In this document: positions 61,044-64,000 of the stretch, one piece after another | Layout: each line of letters starts with the position of its first letter | Numbering within the stretch: position 1 is the first letter of the stretch | DNA from: Proteus alimentorum | GTDB lineage: Bacteria; Pseudomonadota; Gammaproteobacteria; Enterobacterales; Enterobacteriaceae | Direction: 5' to 3' | NCBI RefSeq assembly: GCF_002607735.1 | Contig: NZ_NBVR01000003.1 | Location: 1-64,000, forward strand | DNA length: 64,000 nt | Notes under the pieces: model-generated | Databases searched by the model: none | Told to the model about the DNA's origin: nothing | Seen by the model: only the letters and a program-made list of their open reading frames with translations | Program-made: the position numbers and the translations under genes

Positions 61044-61071
61044 TTAACGCAGGGGACTTCCTCTGCGTTAA
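61044..61071 (+). terminator. Terminator-like stem after pmfA
   Basis: Twelve-base stem TTAACGCAGGGG / CCTCTGCGTTAA (one G-U pair, ACTT loop) followed by TTTGATAAAA; a partial terminator between the pilin and usher genes is common in fimbrial operons. Confidence 0.7.
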
Positions 61072-61099
61072 ATTTGATAAAACACTTCAGTTTAATAAG

Positions 61100-61156
61100 A
61101 ATTAAATAAAAACTAATTAAATAAATATTCATTATTTAATTAGTTTTTATTTAATT
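61100..61156 (+). other. Perfect 25-bp AT-rich hairpin just before pmfC
   Basis: 61100-61124 and 61132-61156 are exact reverse complements with a 7-base loop (ATATTCA). It ends 19 bases before the pmfC ATG. The arms contain ACTAATTAAATAA / TTATTTAATTAGT. It can form a long AT-rich RNA hairpin in the pmfC leader. Confidence 0.9.
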
Positions 61157-61175
61157 AATAATTAGGCGTTTATTC

Positions 61176-63662
61176 ATGTTAATTTCTTTTTTTCACAGCA
61201 CAATATGGAAAAACATTTGTGCCATTTTGCTATTGTGCTTAGCGTTTTTCGCTCAAGCCGAGCAAGATGATTCTGTGGAATTTAACATTCATATGCTAGA
61301 TGCCGAAGACAGAGATAATGTCGATTTATCTCGTTTTGCAACCTCTAATTACATCATTCCGGGTATGTACTACTTAGATATCCGTATAAATGGTCGTGAC
61401 TTCCCTCGCCAAAACATCAATTATGTTGAAGTGAAACCCAATTATTCCATCGCTTGTATTGACCCTACTCTGCTAAAAAAGTTAACAATTAACGAAGATA
61501 ATCAAAAATTTATCGAAGAAATCTCACCAGATTGTTTCGATATTAGTCAATTACCGGGTATCTCTATCAAAAATGATGGCGGCATTCTCGATATTGTTAT
61601 ACCTCGTTCATTAATGAAATATGAAGATACAGATTGGACACCACCTGAATTGTGGGATCCGGGTGTATCTGGGTTATTAGTTGACTATACCTTAACAGGT
61701 ACATCAACTCGCCCAAATAAAGGTAATAATAACAACTCATTGACAGGATATGGGCAAGCTGGAATTAACCTTGGTGAATGGCGATTACGTGCTGAATATC
61801 AAGGAAACTATTCATCTGAATATTCATCAAATAATAGCTTTGATTGGGATCAGATTTACGCATATAAACCATTACCGAACCAAGCAGCAAAATTAACGCT
61901 TGGTGAAACTTATTTAAACTCTCAAGTTTTTGATAGTTTTCGTTTTACAGGTGCCAACATACAAAGTGATGAAAGAATGTTGCCCCCTTCTTTGCAAGGT
62001 TATGCACCTGAAATTCATGGTATCGCAAACACTAACGCCAAAGTGACTGTAACGCAAAACGGTCGCTTAATTTATGAAACCACAGTCCCTGCGGGCCCTT
62101 TTGTTATTAAACATTTACAAGACACAGTACAAGGCCAATTAAATGTCAGTGTTGAAGAGCAAAACGGCAAAGTAAATGAATTCCAAGTACAAACAGCCAA
62201 TCTACCTTATATGACTCGCCCAGGATCAGTGCGTTATAACACATCAATGGGTCAGTCATCGCTCAATAATCATAAAATGCAAGGCCCTGTTTTTTATCAA
62301 GGCGATTTTTCATGGGGTATGAACAACACATGGTCGCTGTATGGCGGGGTTTTATTGACAGTTAAAGATTACAACGCGTGGTCATTAGGTTTAGGTCACG
62401 ATATGGGACGTTTAGGTACACTTTCAGGTGATATTACTCAGTCTTATAGCAAAACCTATAATAATGAAAATATTAATGGGATGTCATTCAAACTGAACTA
62501 CGCGAAAACATTCGATGAGTACCATAGCACAATTACTTTTGCAGGTTACCGCTTTTCAGAGAAAACATTCCGATCTTTCTCTCAATATATAGATGAACGT
62601 TACAACGACATTAATAACACGGGTTATGAAAAAGAGATGTATACCATTACAGGTAACAAAACTTTTTGGGCTGATGATATTGAAAAATCGACAACGCTTT
62701 ATCTCTCTTATCGACACCAAAATTATTGGGATAAAAATACACAAGAGCAATATGGCGCTACGATAAGCCGTAATTTTTCTATTATGGGTATAGAGCAGAT
62801 TAATACTAACTTATCTGCATTCCGTACGCAGCATAAAGGAAACACTGATGACAGTATTTCTTTTAATATTTCAGTTCCATTAGGAAGTGGCAAAAATATT
62901 GGTTATAGCTTGCAAGATAGTAACGGAAAAGTGAACCAAATGGCCTCTTATTCTGATAATAGCAATTATAATAATCTATGGCGTGTCCGTGCAGGTTTAA
63001 GCTCAGACAATAAAGCCAATACTGATGGTTATTATCAACACCGTTCGCAATATGCAGAAATTAACGCCAATGCGAGCTATCAACAAGATAATTATGTTGC
63101 ACTAGGTGCAACAGTTAAAGGCGGATTTACTGCAACACGCCACGGCGCTGCATTACATAGCAGTAGCATGACATCAAGTACTGCTCGCATGATGGTTGAT
63201 ACTGATGGCGTTGCAGGCGTACCATTTAATAATCAAAGCACAACGACAAACCTCTTTGGTATTGGGGTATTAACTGACTTAACGAGTTATAACAATGTTG
63301 ATGCTCGTATTGATGTTGATAAAATGGATTCAGATATTGAAACACACAAAGCTATTACTTCTGCGACATTAACTGAAGGCGCAATTGGCTACTATAAATT
63401 CCCTGTTCGCCAAGGTGAACGCCTAATGGCTATCTTACAGACAGTCGATCAAAAACACCCGCCATTTGGTTCCGAAATCACCAATAAAAACGGTGAAAAT
63501 ATGGGAATGGTGATGGAAGATGGTTTAGTTTATATCGCCGGTGTTAACCTTAATGAATCATTAAACGTGATCTGGGGTGGTAAAACCCAGTGTACGATTA
63601 CAATCCCAGCTGCAATTAACGATCCACTAAAACATGAATTGTTATTATGTCAGGGATTTTAA
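61176..63662 (+). CDS. pmfC: PMF outer-membrane usher PmfC
   Basis: FimD-type usher that accepts chaperone-subunit complexes and exports the pilus. 828 residues. Signal peptide (hydrophobic ICAILLLCLAFFAQA, cut before EQDD), N-terminal periplasmic domain with a cysteine pair, a 24-strand beta-barrel with plug (TNTNAKVTVTQNGRLIYETTVPAGPF), and the C-terminal domain with a second cysteine pair (KTQCTITIP and LLLCQGF). 30 bases before pmfD. The last residues of the 5' leader carry the 25-bp hairpin described separately. Confidence 0.94.
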   Translation: MLISFFHSTIWKNICAILLLCLAFFAQAEQDDSVEFNIHMLDAEDRDNVDLSRFATSNYIIPGMYYLDIRINGRDFPRQNINYVEVKPNYSIACIDPTLLKKLTINEDNQKFIEEISPDCFDISQLPGISIKNDGGILDIVIPRSLMKYEDTDWTPPELWDPGVSGLLVDYTLTGTSTRPNKGNNNNSLTGYGQAGINLGEWRLRAEYQGNYSSEYSSNNSFDWDQIYAYKPLPNQAAKLTLGETYLNSQVFDSFRFTGANIQSDERMLPPSLQGYAPEIHGIANTNAKVTVTQNGRLIYETTVPAGPFVIKHLQDTVQGQLNVSVEEQNGKVNEFQVQTANLPYMTRPGSVRYNTSMGQSSLNNHKMQGPVFYQGDFSWGMNNTWSLYGGVLLTVKDYNAWSLGLGHDMGRLGTLSGDITQSYSKTYNNENINGMSFKLNYAKTFDEYHSTITFAGYRFSEKTFRSFSQYIDERYNDINNTGYEKEMYTITGNKTFWADDIEKSTTLYLSYRHQNYWDKNTQEQYGATISRNFSIMGIEQINTNLSAFRTQHKGNTDDSISFNISVPLGSGKNIGYSLQDSNGKVNQMASYSDNSNYNNLWRVRAGLSSDNKANTDGYYQHRSQYAEINANASYQQDNYVALGATVKGGFTATRHGAALHSSSMTSSTARMMVDTDGVAGVPFNNQSTTTNLFGIGVLTDLTSYNNVDARIDVDKMDSDIETHKAITSATLTEGAIGYYKFPVRQGERLMAILQTVDQKHPPFGSEITNKNGENMGMVMEDGLVYIAGVNLNESLNVIWGGKTQCTITIPAAINDPLKHELLLCQGF

Positions 63663-63692
63663 TGAATAAAATGAATTACTAGAGATAATTGT

Positions 63693-64000
63693 ATGAACTC
63701 ATTCAACACACTTAAAACGCTTTTTTGCGGCTCATTAATTGCACTTAGTATTGTGAGTACGACTCAAGCGGGCGTGTCATTAGATAGAACTCGCATTGTA
63801 CTAATGGGCAACGAAAACTCAGCTAGCGTAAACCTAAAAAATACTAGCCCTGATATTCCTTTCTTAGCGCAATCATGGGTTGAAAATGAACACGGACAAA
63901 AAATCGCTTCGCCTTTAGTAGCATTGCCACCTTTACAGCGTCTTGATGGTGATCAAAAAGGCGTGGTCAGAATTACCAAAACAGCAGAAATTGGTCTTTT
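63693..64000 (+). CDS. pmfD: PMF periplasmic chaperone PmfD (5' part; runs off the window)
   Basis: Open frame from ATG 63693 to the window edge, 102 codons seen. Signal peptide MNSFNTLKTLFCGSLIALS...TTQA cut before GVSLDRTR, then a PapD-like immunoglobulin domain start: V-x-LDRTRIVLMGNENSASVNLKN with conserved PFLAQSWVE and LPPLQRL motifs, as in FimC/PapD chaperones that donate a strand to pilins. AGAGATAATT precedes the start. Follows pmfC as in the pmfACDEF operon. Confidence 0.92.
   Translation, partial: MNSFNTLKTLFCGSLIALSIVSTTQAGVSLDRTRIVLMGNENSASVNLKNTSPDIPFLAQSWVENEHGQKIASPLVALPPLQRLDGDQKGVVRITKTAEIGL

Overview
The window is a chromosomal segment of an enterobacterium of the order Enterobacterales, almost certainly Proteus mirabilis or a very close relative. 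The main grounds are the PmfA major fimbrial subunit and the pmf fimbrial operon at the right end, AT-rich coding sequence, and housekeeping gene order that follows Escherichia coli K-12 in blocks but with many E. coli genes missing between the blocks. No tool was run; names rest on recognised protein sequences, motifs and gene order. LAYOUT: 1-5000 holds a small uncharacterised gene, cysK, and the PTS operon ptsH-ptsI-crr with a conserved Mlc operator. 4992-5226 holds two adjacent ERIC (IRU) repeats, the second supplying the last codons and stop of cysM. 5215-10088 is the sulfate/thiosulfate uptake operon cysPTWA-cysM, read leftwards. 10326-13776 holds yfeX, yfeY, ypeA and hemF. 13798-15416 is a very AT-rich island at a synteny breakpoint between hemF and der, flanked by two near-identical terminators; it carries a small lipoprotein gene and a gene resembling ADP-ribosyltransferase toxins. 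15442-27439 is the der-bamB-yfgM-hisS, ispG-rodZ-pilW-like-rlmN-ndk, pbpC block, and 27488-34618 is yfhM, a shortened sseB and pepB. 34898-40479 is the complete isc operon (iscR-S-U-A-hscB-hscA-fdx-iscX), with tandem type-1 IscR operators in front of iscR. 40611-46420 holds trmJ, suhB, an hcaT-like transporter, glyA (PurR box) and hmp (NsrR box). 46515-53325 holds an unknown membrane protein, glnB, a two-domain nadE and the glrR-glrG-glrK two-component cluster. 53450-53924 holds the glmY small RNA gene with a sigma-54 promoter, an IHF site and three GlrR sites. 54016-59643 is purL (PurR box) and mltF. 59644-64000 is a long AT-rich regulatory region followed by pmfA, pmfC and the start of pmfD. 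HOW IT FITS TOGETHER: CysPTWA imports sulfate and thiosulfate; CysM and CysK make cysteine, which IscS uses as the sulfur donor for Fe-S clusters built on IscU. Several products here need such clusters (IscR, Fdx, IspG, RlmN). GlrK/GlrR drives GlmY, which in relatives controls glucosamine-6-phosphate supply for the envelope, while BamB, RodZ, PbpC and MltF act on the outer membrane or wall. The most interesting non-routine points are the ART-like gene in its AT-rich island, the ERIC-made end of CysM, the perfect 25-bp hairpin between pmfA and pmfC with the palindromes and mini-ORF upstream of pmfA, the intact glmY control region, and the shortened SseB and PilW proteins.
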